Origin: Timaviella obliquedivisa GSE-PSE-MK23-08B | Lineage (GTDB): Bacteria; Cyanobacteriota; Cyanobacteriia; Elainellales; Elainellaceae | Length of the DNA: 64,000 bases | Direction: 5' to 3' | NCBI GenBank assembly: GCA_019358855.1 | Contig: JAHHII010000003.1 | Location: 186,001 to 250,000 of the forward strand | Shown here: piece by piece, positions 27,507 to 37,424 of the stretch | How positions within the stretch are numbered: the stretch's first letter is position 1 | How the letters are laid out: every line of letters begins with the position of its first letter | Position numbers and translations under genes: made by a program | The notes under the pieces: generated by a model | The model's input: only the letters and a program-made list of their open reading frames with translations | Database searches by the model: none | Told to the model about the DNA's origin: nothing

Positions 27507-28946
27507 CTAAGCGCCTCCGCCAAACACTTCGACATTGGCAAAGACACAGGCGGGAGAGCCATGTCCGACTCGAATAGCTTGATTAGGCTCTCCTTTGCCA
27601 CAATTGGGCGTGCCGTACATTTCCCAAGTGTCGTTGCTGCCGACTCGCACGAGGCTGTGCCAGAACTCAGGCGTGGTGGCGCGATAGTTGGGATTGCGCA
27701 GCGTCTTTGTCAGTTTGCCATTTTCGATGAGCTTGGCATATTCGCAGCCAAACTGAAACTTGTATCGCTGATCATCAATTGACCAAGACCGATTTGCCTC
27801 CATGTAAACGCCGTGTTCAATCTCTTCAATGAGAGCGGGAAACGAGTGCGTGCCGGGTTCTAGGTTGAGGTTTGCCATGCGATCGATGGGCGGACGGTTC
27901 CAAGAAGAAGCCCGTGCACAGGCTACTCCTGGAACGCCCATTCTTGCTTGGCTCTCTAAGCTTCCTAGCCCACGCCTCAGCACGCCATCTTTGATCACGT
28001 ACTCTTTGCTGGCAGGTGCCCCAATATCATCAAAGCTATAGCTCGCAAACTCTCCAGGAACCGTGGGGTTAAAGGTAACGTTCATTAACTCAGAGCCGTA
28101 GGATAGCTGACCAAAATCAGACGGTTTCACAAAACTGCCGCCTGCATAGTTGCGCTCATCGCCCAAAATTCGATCTAGCTCTAAGGGATGCCCAATGCTT
28201 TCATGAATTTGCAGCATCATTTGGTCAGGCGCTAACACTAAATGAGTCGTGGTGGTTGGGCATTCTTCAGCAGTCAGCAGTTCTACGGCTTGTTCTCCAA
28301 CTTGCTGGGCTTTCTCCCAAAGGTTCGGTTCTAAAAACAATTCCCAACCGCCCTGGTAACTGTGAGCAAGGTAGCCGTTATTGCTGCGTTCCTGAACGAT
28401 CGCCCCTTCCTGTGCTGTCGCCCGATATTGAGTTTCGAGCAGAAAAAACTTTTGATAGACTTCTGAGCCATTGCTACTGACAAACCAGTGCTCAGTTTCC
28501 TGCGTAATGGCGCTGGCGCTCGTTTCGACAATTTGCTCAGAGACTTTAAGGTTTTTACAGAGCCGGATTAGTAGCTCATTTACTTCTCCAGGGGTAAGAG
28601 CATCCAAAGTTTTGACAATAGGCGAAATGTACTCACCTACTACTTTGGGGCGAATGGCGGCAGTGTGAGGGTAGATTGCCCACTGGCTGGCAGCGATTGC
28701 CTGTTGATAAGCCATCTCTGCCGCCGCTTGAATGCTGTCTTGCCTTAAGGAATTTGTGGCGCTATAGCCAATTTGACCCTTGACCAATACTTCTACCATC
28801 ACGCCCTGGCTCAAGGCTTTGCCATTACTTTGAGGATTGCCATCCCGAACATTGCGGTAGGCAGTGCTGTCTTTGACGGCTCTCAGACCAATCCAATCGG
28901 CAGAAATATTGAGAGCAGCGATCGCTTTGGATAACTCAGAAATCAT
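27507..28946 (-). CDS. tldD: TldD-family zinc metalloprotease
   Basis: A 479-residue protein with the TldD metal motif HESIGH (HExxxH) in QIHESIGHPLELDRILG and the downstream region YSFDDIGAPA and EANRSWSIDDQRYKFQFGCEYA, which surrounds the conserved Cys ligand. In partnership with TldE it forms a hollow dimer that degrades unfolded or modified peptides. First of the two-gene set. The 5' side is followed by 230 bp without a gene before the divergent cytochrome b-like gene. Confidence 0.88.
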   Translation of the reverse strand: MISELSKAIAALNISADWIGLRAVKDSTAYRNVRDGNPQSNGKALSQGVMVEVLVKGQIGYSATNSLRQDSIQAAAEMAYQQAIAASQWAIYPHTAAIRPKVVGEYISPIVKTLDALTPGEVNELLIRLCKNLKVSEQIVETSASAITQETEHWFVSSNGSEVYQKFFLLETQYRATAQEGAIVQERSNNGYLAHSYQGGWELFLEPNLWEKAQQVGEQAVELLTAEECPTTTTHLVLAPDQMMLQIHESIGHPLELDRILGDERNYAGGSFVKPSDFGQLSYGSELMNVTFNPTVPGEFASYSFDDIGAPASKEYVIKDGVLRRGLGSLESQARMGVPGVACARASSWNRPPIDRMANLNLEPGTHSFPALIEEIEHGVYMEANRSWSIDDQRYKFQFGCEYAKLIENGKLTKTLRNPNYRATTPEFWHSLVRVGSNDTWEMYGTPNCGKGEPNQAIRVGHGSPACVFANVEVFGGGA

Positions 28947-29179
28947 GAGCGCAGAGGGGTAAAGAGGATGAGCACATTTAAGTCATTTATTCTAACGAGT
29001 TCAGTAGAAGTTCAATCGTAAAGATGACAAATTGGTAGCCAGTAGGGCAAATCTGCGAACAATGCCCGCAGATCCCTCTGCAGATGGGCTGCATTTAAGC
29101 TGAGAAATTATTACAATACAGATACAAAACTCAATATTTCTTCTCACTTCTCGAAGAAAACCCTCCTTGTACCCTACCT

Positions 29180-29803
29180 ATGAAAACCCTAGACTATCGC
29201 TTTGCGCTTCAACGAGTCACAACTATCTTGGCAGTGGTTGCCCTATCCCTCGTCCTATTAGCAGGGATTACAGGAATTGCATTAGCTTTTTACTACGAGC
29301 CTACGGCGGGGGGCGCTCACCGCTCATTGGAGTTTATTACTCGCGATGTCTCTGGCGGTGTCATTATCCGTAGCTTGCATAATATTGCTGGTAATGCGCT
29401 GATTGTGGTGGCATTGATACAGTTAGTCGTGATGTTTTTAGGGCGGCAGTTCCGTCCGAGTTGGTTGGGGGCTTGGGTCAGCGGAATTTTTCTGGCGTTG
29501 GTGGCGATCGGTGCCAGCTGGACTGCCATTATTTTGGACTGGGATCAGACGGGCTACTGGCGGTTCAAGCTGGAAATGAAAACAGTTGAGTCGATTCCGG
29601 TGGTCGGTGCCTCGTTACGCGAAATCCTAACGGGTGGAGGGGTCGGTTCGTTGGCAGTGGAGCACATGTATACGATACATAGCTACCTGTTGTCGGCGAT
29701 CGCCGTTATCCTATCGGTGCTACACCTAGCTGCTCTCGTTTACCAAGAGCGCGAACGTCAGCAATTTAGCAAAACATTGGATCAGTTCATCTCTGATTCT
29801 TAG
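29180..29803 (+). CDS. Lone cytochrome b6-like protein lacking one haem ligand
   Basis: A 207-residue, four-helix membrane protein related to PetB: ILDWDQTGYWRFKLE and VESIPVVGASLREIL match the cytochrome b6 loop (WDQxGYW...IPVxG). Haem ligands by alignment are H67, H167 and H182, but the fourth position (14 after H67) is Q81 instead of His. There is no cysteine at all, so the covalent haem c-i of true PetB cannot form. It is not next to petD. Expect one normal b haem (H67/H167) and a second site with a changed or absent haem. Role unknown; a specialised quinone or ferredoxin electron carrier is a guess. Confidence 0.8.
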   Translation: MKTLDYRFALQRVTTILAVVALSLVLLAGITGIALAFYYEPTAGGAHRSLEFITRDVSGGVIIRSLHNIAGNALIVVALIQLVVMFLGRQFRPSWLGAWVSGIFLALVAIGASWTAIILDWDQTGYWRFKLEMKTVESIPVVGASLREILTGGGVGSLAVEHMYTIHSYLLSAIAVILSVLHLAALVYQERERQQFSKTLDQFISDS

Positions 29804-30510
29804 TGAGTGTTCAGCCGCTCCACTTCTCGTTGAACGCTGCGACCAATTCTCAGTGCCTCGTTAAATAACTGTCCATATTCATTCGCTTGGCTGTTCACCT
29901 GAAGATGTTGCAGCCGAGCTATGCTGGTTTCAATGCTGGTAAACAACTCGTAGCGTCTAGCAATGAGTCGCTTGTTTTTTCTAAGAATTTTCTCGGTCAT
30001 GAGTCCACAGCATAAAGACTCTCGCGTTGCGTTCAGAGCATCAATCACGTCAGGGCGATCGATTAGCGCTATGGCTGAGTTCTTAACGCTGCCTAACTCG
30101 TCAATAATATCGATCGCTTGGATAATTTCGTTGTGCTGATCCACTTCATCTAGCAGATGCGCTAAGACTTTTAGGCTTTTGCCTTTGTACCACATCAAAA
30201 CGTTCCAGCAGAGGGCGATCGCCACGGACAGCCCCAGCGTTGTGACCAGAAACCAAAAAGTACTACTGATATCTCCCGATAAATGACCAATGCCACGAGC
30301 CAGCACCAGGCTGATAGGCAAGCAAAAAATTAAGATCAACCCAAAAGTTAAAATCTCGGTCAACGCAAACGAAAGCAACCGACTTCGATATTGAAAAACA
30401 GAAGGTCTGTAAACTCGACCCATAAAGGTATCGCTGATATCCAGACCTGTTAGATTTTCTAGTTCTTTAGGCGTAATTTTGAGAGCTTCTAAATCGGGCT
30501 GCATCCGCAC
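29800..30510 (-). CDS. Two-helix membrane protein, unknown
   Basis: A 236-residue protein with two adjacent membrane helices (about residues 47-73 and 86-107) and a long helical cytoplasmic C-terminal half (about 110-236) with LLDEVDQHNEIIQAIDIIDEL and a probable coiled coil near the end. I do not recognise the family. Its last 4 bases overlap the end of the convergent cytochrome b-like gene. The membrane-protein gene upstream (51 bp) is on the same strand, so the two may be an operon. Confidence 0.65.
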   Translation of the reverse strand: MRMQPDLEALKITPKELENLTGLDISDTFMGRVYRPSVFQYRSRLLSFALTEILTFGLILIFCLPISLVLARGIGHLSGDISSTFWFLVTTLGLSVAIALCWNVLMWYKGKSLKVLAHLLDEVDQHNEIIQAIDIIDELGSVKNSAIALIDRPDVIDALNATRESLCCGLMTEKILRKNKRLIARRYELFTSIETSIARLQHLQVNSQANEYGQLFNEALRIGRSVQREVERLNTH

Positions 30511-30560
30511 TTCGATCCTCTTGATTCAATGCCTAATTCAATGCCTAATTAAACGCTTTG

Positions 30561-31352
30561 TTATTGAGCGCCCAATAAAGTCAACAAACTCCGCCAAACT
30601 TGACTATAAAAGTTGCCTTCTAAGTTTCGGAACAAGTTAAAGGTTTCACCGGGTGCACCAAAGAAAGGGCGCAATGTCCATCCCAATTGGCAGCCCACCA
30701 TTGCGTACAGCACGAGCCAGAGTTGCAGCAGTCGAGTTCGTGTTTTCTGCAATCCATCGTCTGCATCTTCCTCTGCCGAACGGCTAACGGCTTTAGAAAT
30801 TGTTCCACTCGGTAGAAAATCATCAATGGGGGCAACACTAAGATCTGCATCAATCAACCGGAGCCTGTCTTCTGCTGTTGTGACCGATCGCATTCCTTCA
30901 TAGAACATCTTCACGCCGACCAATCCGGTAATTGTGAAAATGGCGACGTTAAACAGTAAGAAGAAATTGTACTCGTGAATGGAAATGAGAAAAAACAGAG
31001 TTACGGGTGCAAAACTGAATAGTAGAACGCTAATGACTGAAACGGTTGTGAGAATGAGTGCAGCATACTGACCGAAGGTAAGCTTAGAACCAAATAAAAT
31101 GTCAAAAAAGTACAGGGTTGGCAAGCAAATTAGCAAGGTAATTAAATACAGCGCAGGCAGTTTAATTGCAGATGAAAGAACCTGTTGCCAGCTACTTGAG
31201 GCACCAATGATAGCTCCATAAACGGCAAAGAAAGCAGAGCTTGCAATTAACAGCGAAGTAATTTTCCGCTCAATTTTTACGTTCTGGCGAATTTCGGTTA
31301 AGAATTTTTTGCGATCGCGCAACAGCGTAATCAAAACGGCAAAGTGTTTCAT
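30561..31352 (-). CDS. Multi-pass membrane protein, unknown
   Basis: A 263-residue protein with five to six hydrophobic helices (about 32-52, 62-85, 95-118, 122-150, 212-230) and a basic N-terminus (RDRKKFLTEIRQNVKIERK). Similar proteins are widespread in cyanobacteria; I cannot assign a function. The cytoplasmic loop before the last helix is acidic (SAEEDADDG). Probably co-transcribed with the downstream two-helix protein. Confidence 0.65.
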   Translation of the reverse strand: MKHFAVLITLLRDRKKFLTEIRQNVKIERKITSLLIASSAFFAVYGAIIGASSSWQQVLSSAIKLPALYLITLLICLPTLYFFDILFGSKLTFGQYAALILTTVSVISVLLFSFAPVTLFFLISIHEYNFFLLFNVAIFTITGLVGVKMFYEGMRSVTTAEDRLRLIDADLSVAPIDDFLPSGTISKAVSRSAEEDADDGLQKTRTRLLQLWLVLYAMVGCQLGWTLRPFFGAPGETFNLFRNLEGNFYSQVWRSLLTLLGAQ

Positions 31353-31507
31353 ATCGCCTATTTTTAGTGACGTAAGGAATGGGTGAGAAATTGAAAATTA
31401 GCCTATAGACTCTGATACACCCAACGTGATTAAGGCTACAAGCTTTGCCTTGACCATTCCGGTTGTGCCAGCCAGAAAATTGGTTTTCTTAGCCAAAGGG
31501 TGCCCAC

Positions 31508-32365
31508 TTATGCTTCGAGGTCAGCCAGGAAAAGCAAAATTTTCTCCGCCATTTCTGCCCCATTTTTTTGCGGCAACGCATGATCGGCGTTGGGAATAAT
31601 CACGAGTTGCGCGCCCAAAATCTCAGTAGCGTAGGTTTGGCTGTGCCACAAGGGAATGGTTTCATCACGATCGCCCGTAATCACTAAAGTTGGCAAACTT
31701 AAGCGATGAATTTCTTTCTCCACTGTATCGATCGCATCTTCAGGACGAAGGCGATCGATCAAAAAAGAACGGGGTGCAGGCTGGGCATTTAGCTCGTGGC
31801 GGAACCCACTAATTTGGGCTAGATTCTGTTGCTTGCCCATTATCCTGGCGAAGGGCTTGGCTAAATTTAGCCCCCAATCTACAACAGGGGTTCGCCAGAG
31901 TAAGGGACGCAGCCAATCGTACCGTCCTGCAAAACTATCGTCTCGGATGCCCGCCGGAGCCGCCAACACTAGCCCTTTTACTGAATCTGGGTACGCTAGC
32001 GCATAGGCAGCCCCTACCCAACCTCCTAGAGAATGCCCCACAATCACAAAAGGCTCCAGCCCCATATCTTGCGTAAACTGATGAACGAAGTTTACTAGTT
32101 TGGCGATGTCGTAGCGAATCATAGGCTTGGAAGACTCGCCAAAGCCAAACAGATCCAGGCTGATGCAGCGATGGGGCTGAAGCTGGGAAACGAGCGATCG
32201 CCAGCACTCACCGTTCCCCATAAAACCATGCAGCAAAAGAATCGGCGGCGCTGTTTCTCCGGCTTCCCAATATGCCGCTTGATAGGCGATCGGTTTTGAG
32301 TTGAGCGTGATAATACGTTTTGAAATTTCCAAGCTGCTGATTCCTGTATTGCGCTCTTGACTCAA
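31508..32365 (-). CDS. Alpha/beta hydrolase
   Basis: A 285-residue alpha/beta-hydrolase. Oxyanion region LLLHGFMG, nucleophile S112 in VGHSLGGW, acid in TGDRDETIP and catalytic His in NADHALP complete the triad. No signal peptide. The family is broad (esterases, epoxide or haloalkane hydrolases, chlorophyll-related hydrolases), so the substrate cannot be named. Stands alone. Confidence 0.85.
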   Translation of the reverse strand: MSQERNTGISSLEISKRIITLNSKPIAYQAAYWEAGETAPPILLLHGFMGNGECWRSLVSQLQPHRCISLDLFGFGESSKPMIRYDIAKLVNFVHQFTQDMGLEPFVIVGHSLGGWVGAAYALAYPDSVKGLVLAAPAGIRDDSFAGRYDWLRPLLWRTPVVDWGLNLAKPFARIMGKQQNLAQISGFRHELNAQPAPRSFLIDRLRPEDAIDTVEKEIHRLSLPTLVITGDRDETIPLWHSQTYATEILGAQLVIIPNADHALPQKNGAEMAEKILLFLADLEA

Positions 32366-32444
32366 GAAAAAATAGCTTCGATCAGCTTACCATAAGGGCT
32401 GAAGCGGTTAATGCTATCTCTCCCGTTTTTAGGAATGCTAACCC

Positions 32445-33452
32445 ATGTCAGATATTCAAACCCATCAGCACTCCGACTTAAAAATTCACCCGTTGCAAAC
32501 GTACCTTAAAGAATTGCACCAAGAACATCAGCCGCTGCAATCGGGAAAAGTTGCAGACTACATTCCCGAACTGGCAAAGATGAATCCAGATTGGTTTGGC
32601 ATCTGTGTTGTCACGGCAGACGGGCAAATTTTTGAAGTGGGAGATACAGACCAACGATTTACGATTCAATCGATTTCTAAGGTATTTGTGCAAGGGCTGG
32701 CGCTGGAGGATCATGGGCGAGAATACTTGCTGTCGAAGGTAGGGGTAGAACCCACGGGAGATGCATTTAATGCGATCGTTTTAGATGAACAATCGAAGCG
32801 TCCCTACAACCCAATGGTGAATGCTGGGGCGATCGCGACTACCAGCCGGATCAAAGGTTCTAGCCACACCGAACGGCTCAATCGCATGTTGGATATGTTT
32901 CGGCGCTACATTGGACATGATGTGTCGGTTGATATTTCTACCTTTGTGTCCGAGAAGACGACCGGATCTCGGAACCGAGCAATGGCGTATTTGATGCATA
33001 ATTTTGGCATGATTGATGTGCGGGTGGAAGAAGCCCTTGATTTATATTTTCAACAGTGTTCGCTTACAGTTACTTGCCGAGATTTGGCAGTTATGGCAGC
33101 AACTTTGGCAAATCGGGGCGTTAATCCAATCACGGGCGATCGGGCAGTTGAGGCGAAATATATTCGAGATATTCTTTCAGTGATGTACACCTGCGGCATG
33201 TACAACTTTGCTGGAGAATGGGGCTATACAGTCGGACTTCCGGCAAAAAGTGGCGTTTCTGGAGGAATTATTACTGTAGTACCCAATCAAATCGGGGTGG
33301 CAGTTTTTTCGCCGCCATTGGATGTGCGAGGAAACAGCGTGCGCGGCGTGAAGGTCTGCGAGGCGTTTTCAGAACAGTTTGGGCTACATTTGTTTGACTC
33401 ATCAATGGGGTGCCAAACGTTTTTAGAGCGACTAGCATCTGGGGTAATTTAG
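32445..33452 (+). CDS. glsA: Glutaminase (GlsA family)
   Basis: Hydrolyses glutamine to glutamate and ammonia. The 335-residue protein has the serine beta-lactamase-like fold with catalytic S76-I-S-K79 (FTIQSISKV), N-x-M-x-N-A-G-A-I (NPMVNAGAI), and the C-terminal [11 protein letters not shown] motif. Length is slightly above the common 305-310 residues because of an N-terminal extension. MITE copy B lies 70 bp downstream. Confidence 0.95.
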   Translation: MSDIQTHQHSDLKIHPLQTYLKELHQEHQPLQSGKVADYIPELAKMNPDWFGICVVTADGQIFEVGDTDQRFTIQSISKVFVQGLALEDHGREYLLSKVGVEPTGDAFNAIVLDEQSKRPYNPMVNAGAIATTSRIKGSSHTERLNRMLDMFRRYIGHDVSVDISTFVSEKTTGSRNRAMAYLMHNFGMIDVRVEEALDLYFQQCSLTVTCRDLAVMAATLANRGVNPITGDRAVEAKYIRDILSVMYTCGMYNFAGEWGYTVGLPAKSGVSGGIITVVPNQIGVAVFSPPLDVRGNSVRGVKVCEAFSEQFGLHLFDSSMGCQTFLERLASGVI

Positions 33453-33522
33453 TGCAATTGAAAAACACATCTCCTCGACATTTGAAGTCCAAACTACACT
33501 GAGATAGTGTTTAGAACTTTTT

Positions 33523-33638
33523 AGGGAGTTGCGTGAAAATAAAACCCCAGTGAGATGCATTGACTTATCAGCCCCCTAAATCCCCCATTCTGGGGGACTT
33601 AGGGGGCGATTCGGGACGTTATTTAATTGCAACTCCCT
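33523..33638. mobile_element. MITE-like element, copy B (116 bp, internally deleted)
   Basis: Same orientation and ends as copy A (AGGGAGTTGC ... GCAACTCCCT), with the left core retained and part of the right core lost. It lies between glsA and the M16 peptidase gene, ending 41 bp before that start. Confidence 0.8.
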
Positions 33639-33679
33639 TAGCTAGTTTTTTCCTCTAACTTCACCTTATTCAGCAAACT

Positions 33680-36457
33680 ATGCCTCTCCGAAAAATTCGC
33701 CCTTACCTACTTATTGGAATGCTGCTCAGCTTACTTCTGGGCGCTTTTATTCCTCCTACGATCGCCCTCCCTCCTTCCCCAGCAACAGCATCGATTACAG
33801 CAGGGGTTCAGAAAAAAGTTTTAGACAATGGCTTAACGGTATTGACCAAAGAAGTTCATATTGCTCCAGTCGTAAGTGTACAGGTTTGGTACAAGGTAGG
33901 CTCACGTAACGAACCCGCAGGTCAGAACGGTATTTCGCACCAGCTAGAACACTTAATGTTCAAGGGTACAATCGATCGCCCGATTCAATTTGGTCGGCTT
34001 TTTAGCGCCTTGGGCAGCCAATCTAACGCCTTTACCAGCTACGACGAAACGGCGTACTTTGGCACAGTCGAGCGCGACAAACTCAATGCACTGCTAGTTC
34101 TAGAAGCCGATCGCCTGGAGAACTCTACCATCGAAGATGCGCAGCTTACCAGCGAAAAACGGGTGGTGATTTCCGAGTTACAAGGTTACGAAAATAGCCC
34201 CAACTATCGCCTCGATCGCGCGGTCATGAAAGCTGCTTTTCCCAATCGCGCTTACGGTCTACCTGTCGGTGGAACCAAAGCAGATGTTCAAAACTTCAGC
34301 CTTCAACAAGTCCAAGATTATTACAAAAAATATTACACGCCTGATAACGCGACTTTGGTTGTAACAGGCGACTTCGATACTGCCGAAACGCTCCAAACCA
34401 TTCAACAAACTTTTGGTAAACTTCCTCAACGCCAAACGATCGCATCTTTACCGCAGATATCTGCATCAAACACAACCTCATCACAAACAGCCTCATCACG
34501 AACAGCCGTGCCGCAAACCTTATCCCAATCGGCTCGTTCTACCCGCGAACCTATTGTTTTGCGAGAACCGGGTAGTTCGCCTCTGTTGCAAATGGTCTAT
34601 CCATTACCCGATATTAAACATCCTGATGTACCCGCAATTGACCTGATGGATATGATCCTGACGGGTGGGCGGAGTTCGCGGTTGTATCAAAATTTGGTGG
34701 AGTCAGGTCTGGCAAGTTCGGTAAGCGCTTATCCAGCGGAAATGCTAGAACCTGGATGGTATAACATTTCTGCAACCGCAGCGCCCGGACAAGAGTTAGC
34801 AACCATTCAGCAGGTACTTCAGCAATCTTTAACCGAAATTCAAGAAAAACCTGTGAGTGCTGAAGAGCTTCAACGGGCAAAAGTGCAGCTTCAGGCGGCG
34901 TTTGTGTTGAACAATCAAGATATTAGTAGCCAAGCCAGTCAGCTTGCTTATAACCAAACAATCGCTGGAGATTATCAATACAGCGATCGCTATTTACAAG
35001 CGATCGAGCAAGTCACGCTTGCCGATATTCAGCGCGTGGCAAAAACTTATCTTGATCCGGCTCAAGGAACCGTGGGCATTTTCGAGCCGACTTCAATAGA
35101 TGGCACGTCTGGCTCATCAAGCAGTGGTCGCATCACTGAAAACTTTAGTCCTGGTGCGCCCGTCGATCCGGCAGAAGTAGCGCGATATTTGCCACCCGCG
35201 ATCGCCATGGATAATCGACCTCAGCCCTTACCCGAAGAGCTAATCTTGTCCAACGGATTGAGGATTTTGTTGCTTAAAGATAGCAGCGCTTCTACAGTTA
35301 ATTTAAGCGGATATGTCGATGCAGGCAGCGCTTACGATAGTGCTGAGAAAGCAGGGATAGCACTTTTAACTTCTGAAAACTTGATGAATGGGACTCAAAG
35401 TCAAGATGCATTGGCTTTGGCAAAGTCATTAGAGGATATTGGTTCTAGCCTGGATTTCAATGTCAATCGAGAAGGTGTGGACATTGGCGGCAGCGCTTTA
35501 GCTAAAGATTTACCACAGCTTGTTTCCACGTTGGCAGATGTGTTGCAAAATGCATCCTTTCCACGTGACCAGATTGAACTAAGCCGCCAGCGAGAATTAA
35601 GCAGCCTTAAATCCCAACTCGACAATCCTCAAGTGTTGGCACGTCGAATCTTTCAGCAAGCCATCTATCCCATCAAGCATCCTTTTCATGCGTTTCCAAC
35701 TGAAGACAGTCTTAAGCAGGTGACTCAAAGTGATGTGGTGCAATTTTATAAAACTCACTATCGACCCGATACAACGTTAGTGGCACTGGTGGGAGATTTT
35801 GAGGTGGCAGCGGTGCGATCGCTTTTTGAAAAAAACTTAGGTACCTGGAAAGCTACTGGCGATCGCCCTAAACTAAATGTTTCAGCAATTTCTTTACCTG
35901 CTTCTACCGCTCGCCTTAACTCAGTAATGCCGGGCAAAGCCGAAGCGGTGACAATGCTAGGATACGGTGGTATTTCGCGTCAAGATCCTCGTTTTTATGC
36001 AGCGTTAGTGATGAATCAAATTTTGGGTGGCGATACGTTGGCAAGTCGGCTAGGAACCGAAGTTCGCGATCGCCAAGGGCTGACCTACGGCATTTATAGC
36101 TACTTCCAAAGTGGCATTTATCCGGGGCCTTTCCTAGTGTTTATGCAAACGTCTCCTGAAGATGCAAATAAGGCAATTGATAGCACAGTTGCGCTGTTGC
36201 GACAGTTTCAGGAAGGCATTACGATCGCAGAATTAGAGGCAGCCAAGCGATCGCTCACCAGCAGCTATCCAGTGGATCTTTCTGATCCCAGGTCTTTAGC
36301 TTCTGAGATTGCTAGCAATGCTGCTTACGGCTTAAGCCGCGATGAAATTCGTCAGTTTCCGCAACAGATCGAAGCTGTGACGATCGCCCAAGTTCAGCAA
36401 ACCATCCGAGAACTCATTCACCCCGACCAACTCGTCATTGTTACTGCTGGGCCCTGA
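33680..36457 (+). CDS. M16 family zinc peptidase, two-domain, exported
   Basis: A 925-residue insulinase/processing-peptidase protein. An N-terminal hydrophobic segment (about 10-30) looks like a signal peptide. The first M16 domain has the inverted zinc motif H87-Q-L-E90-H91 with the third ligand E166 in VVISE. The second half (about 515-925) repeats the fold without HxxEH, as usual for M16 proteins where the second domain is structural. A Ser/Thr/Gln-rich insert (about 253-285) interrupts the first half. Probably periplasmic peptide degradation; the substrate is unknown. The stop codon abuts MITE copy C. Confidence 0.88.
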   Translation: MPLRKIRPYLLIGMLLSLLLGAFIPPTIALPPSPATASITAGVQKKVLDNGLTVLTKEVHIAPVVSVQVWYKVGSRNEPAGQNGISHQLEHLMFKGTIDRPIQFGRLFSALGSQSNAFTSYDETAYFGTVERDKLNALLVLEADRLENSTIEDAQLTSEKRVVISELQGYENSPNYRLDRAVMKAAFPNRAYGLPVGGTKADVQNFSLQQVQDYYKKYYTPDNATLVVTGDFDTAETLQTIQQTFGKLPQRQTIASLPQISASNTTSSQTASSRTAVPQTLSQSARSTREPIVLREPGSSPLLQMVYPLPDIKHPDVPAIDLMDMILTGGRSSRLYQNLVESGLASSVSAYPAEMLEPGWYNISATAAPGQELATIQQVLQQSLTEIQEKPVSAEELQRAKVQLQAAFVLNNQDISSQASQLAYNQTIAGDYQYSDRYLQAIEQVTLADIQRVAKTYLDPAQGTVGIFEPTSIDGTSGSSSSGRITENFSPGAPVDPAEVARYLPPAIAMDNRPQPLPEELILSNGLRILLLKDSSASTVNLSGYVDAGSAYDSAEKAGIALLTSENLMNGTQSQDALALAKSLEDIGSSLDFNVNREGVDIGGSALAKDLPQLVSTLADVLQNASFPRDQIELSRQRELSSLKSQLDNPQVLARRIFQQAIYPIKHPFHAFPTEDSLKQVTQSDVVQFYKTHYRPDTTLVALVGDFEVAAVRSLFEKNLGTWKATGDRPKLNVSAISLPASTARLNSVMPGKAEAVTMLGYGGISRQDPRFYAALVMNQILGGDTLASRLGTEVRDRQGLTYGIYSYFQSGIYPGPFLVFMQTSPEDANKAIDSTVALLRQFQEGITIAELEAAKRSLTSSYPVDLSDPRSLASEIASNAAYGLSRDEIRQFPQQIEAVTIAQVQQTIRELIHPDQLVIVTAGP

Positions 36458-36619
36458 GGAGTTGCATGCAATTAAATAACACCCTGAATCGCCCCCTAAA
36501 TCCCCCATTCTGGGGGACTTTGAAAGGTTCGGAAGTCCCCAGAATGGGGGATTTAGGGGGCTGAAAAGTCAATGCGTCTCACTGGATTTTATTTTCACGC
36601 AACTCCAGAGCAACTCCCT
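36458..36619. mobile_element. MITE-like element, copy C (about 162 bp, inverted)
   Basis: Reverse orientation relative to A and B. The left end (GGAGTTGCATGCAATTAAAT) follows the peptidase stop directly. The right end is duplicated (GCAACTCC then GCAACTCCCT) and its last base is shared with the stop codon of the convergent phosphopantetheinyl transferase gene. The palindromic core would form a strong hairpin in either transcript. Confidence 0.8.
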
Positions 36620-37335
36620 CAAATTGAAAAGTAGTGAATGTCTGGCTGTGAGCCTTTTACCACCAGAGCCGCTGTATATTCTCCTACACCGCCAACATCT
36701 ACACCGCCAGAATTCACCGCTATTTCTTGAACAAACCATTGGGCGGCGATCTGAACATCGCCGTCTATACTAACCAGTCTCATCGGTTCCGTTAGCGCAA
36801 CTTCTACCGATGCCAGTTTTCCTAATCCATCACCCGTGGCTTTGAGATATGCCTCTTTTTGAGTCCAACCTCTAAAAAAAACTTGGTGTTGCTCTGCTCC
36901 AATCAGCGATCGAATCACGATCGCTTCTGAGGGCAAGAAAAATCGCTGGGAAAGGTCAATAGCTTCAATAGGACGGACGTGCTCTAAATCAATGCCGACT
37001 GGACGATTGAGAGCGATCGCATACAGTGCTCTGTTATGGGAATGGGAAACGTTAAAATACAGTTCTCCTAAAGAGTAAACATTGGCGATCGTAGGCTTTC
37101 CTTTGCTGCTGTAAGAAAACAGAACTTGATCGGGTGATAGTGATAGGTAACGCGCCAATATCGTTCTTAGTAACCCACGAGCAACCACAAATTTTTTCTG
37201 ATCTTTCTCGAACCGGAACCGTTCCGATCGCTGTTTTTCGTCGGGAGCAAGAATCTGAATCAATTGCTCAATTTCTGTGGAAGGGCGATCGAGTTCTGCA
37301 TGCCAAACATGGACTTCGGAAGAAGTGATTAACAT
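36619..37335 (-). CDS. 4'-phosphopantetheinyl transferase (Sfp/HetI type)
   Basis: Activates carrier proteins by moving phosphopantetheine from CoA to a serine. The 238-residue length is Sfp-type (two pseudo-repeats). Magnesium and CoA motifs are present: VGIDLEHVRP (GxD with a following acidic residue) and WTQKEAYLKATGDGL (W-x-x-KEA). Cyanobacteria usually have one such enzyme serving fatty-acid, polyketide and nonribosomal carriers. No biosynthetic cluster is adjacent. Confidence 0.92.
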   Translation of the reverse strand: MLITSSEVHVWHAELDRPSTEIEQLIQILAPDEKQRSERFRFEKDQKKFVVARGLLRTILARYLSLSPDQVLFSYSSKGKPTIANVYSLGELYFNVSHSHNRALYAIALNRPVGIDLEHVRPIEAIDLSQRFFLPSEAIVIRSLIGAEQHQVFFRGWTQKEAYLKATGDGLGKLASVEVALTEPMRLVSIDGDVQIAAQWFVQEIAVNSGGVDVGGVGEYTAALVVKGSQPDIHYFSI

Positions 37336-37424
37336 TAAAAGAACATTTTATAGAAAATGTCAATGAACCGATCAAAGCATTTTTCCATCCTATAATTCAG
37401 CAACGCCTAATTTATTCAGAGAAA

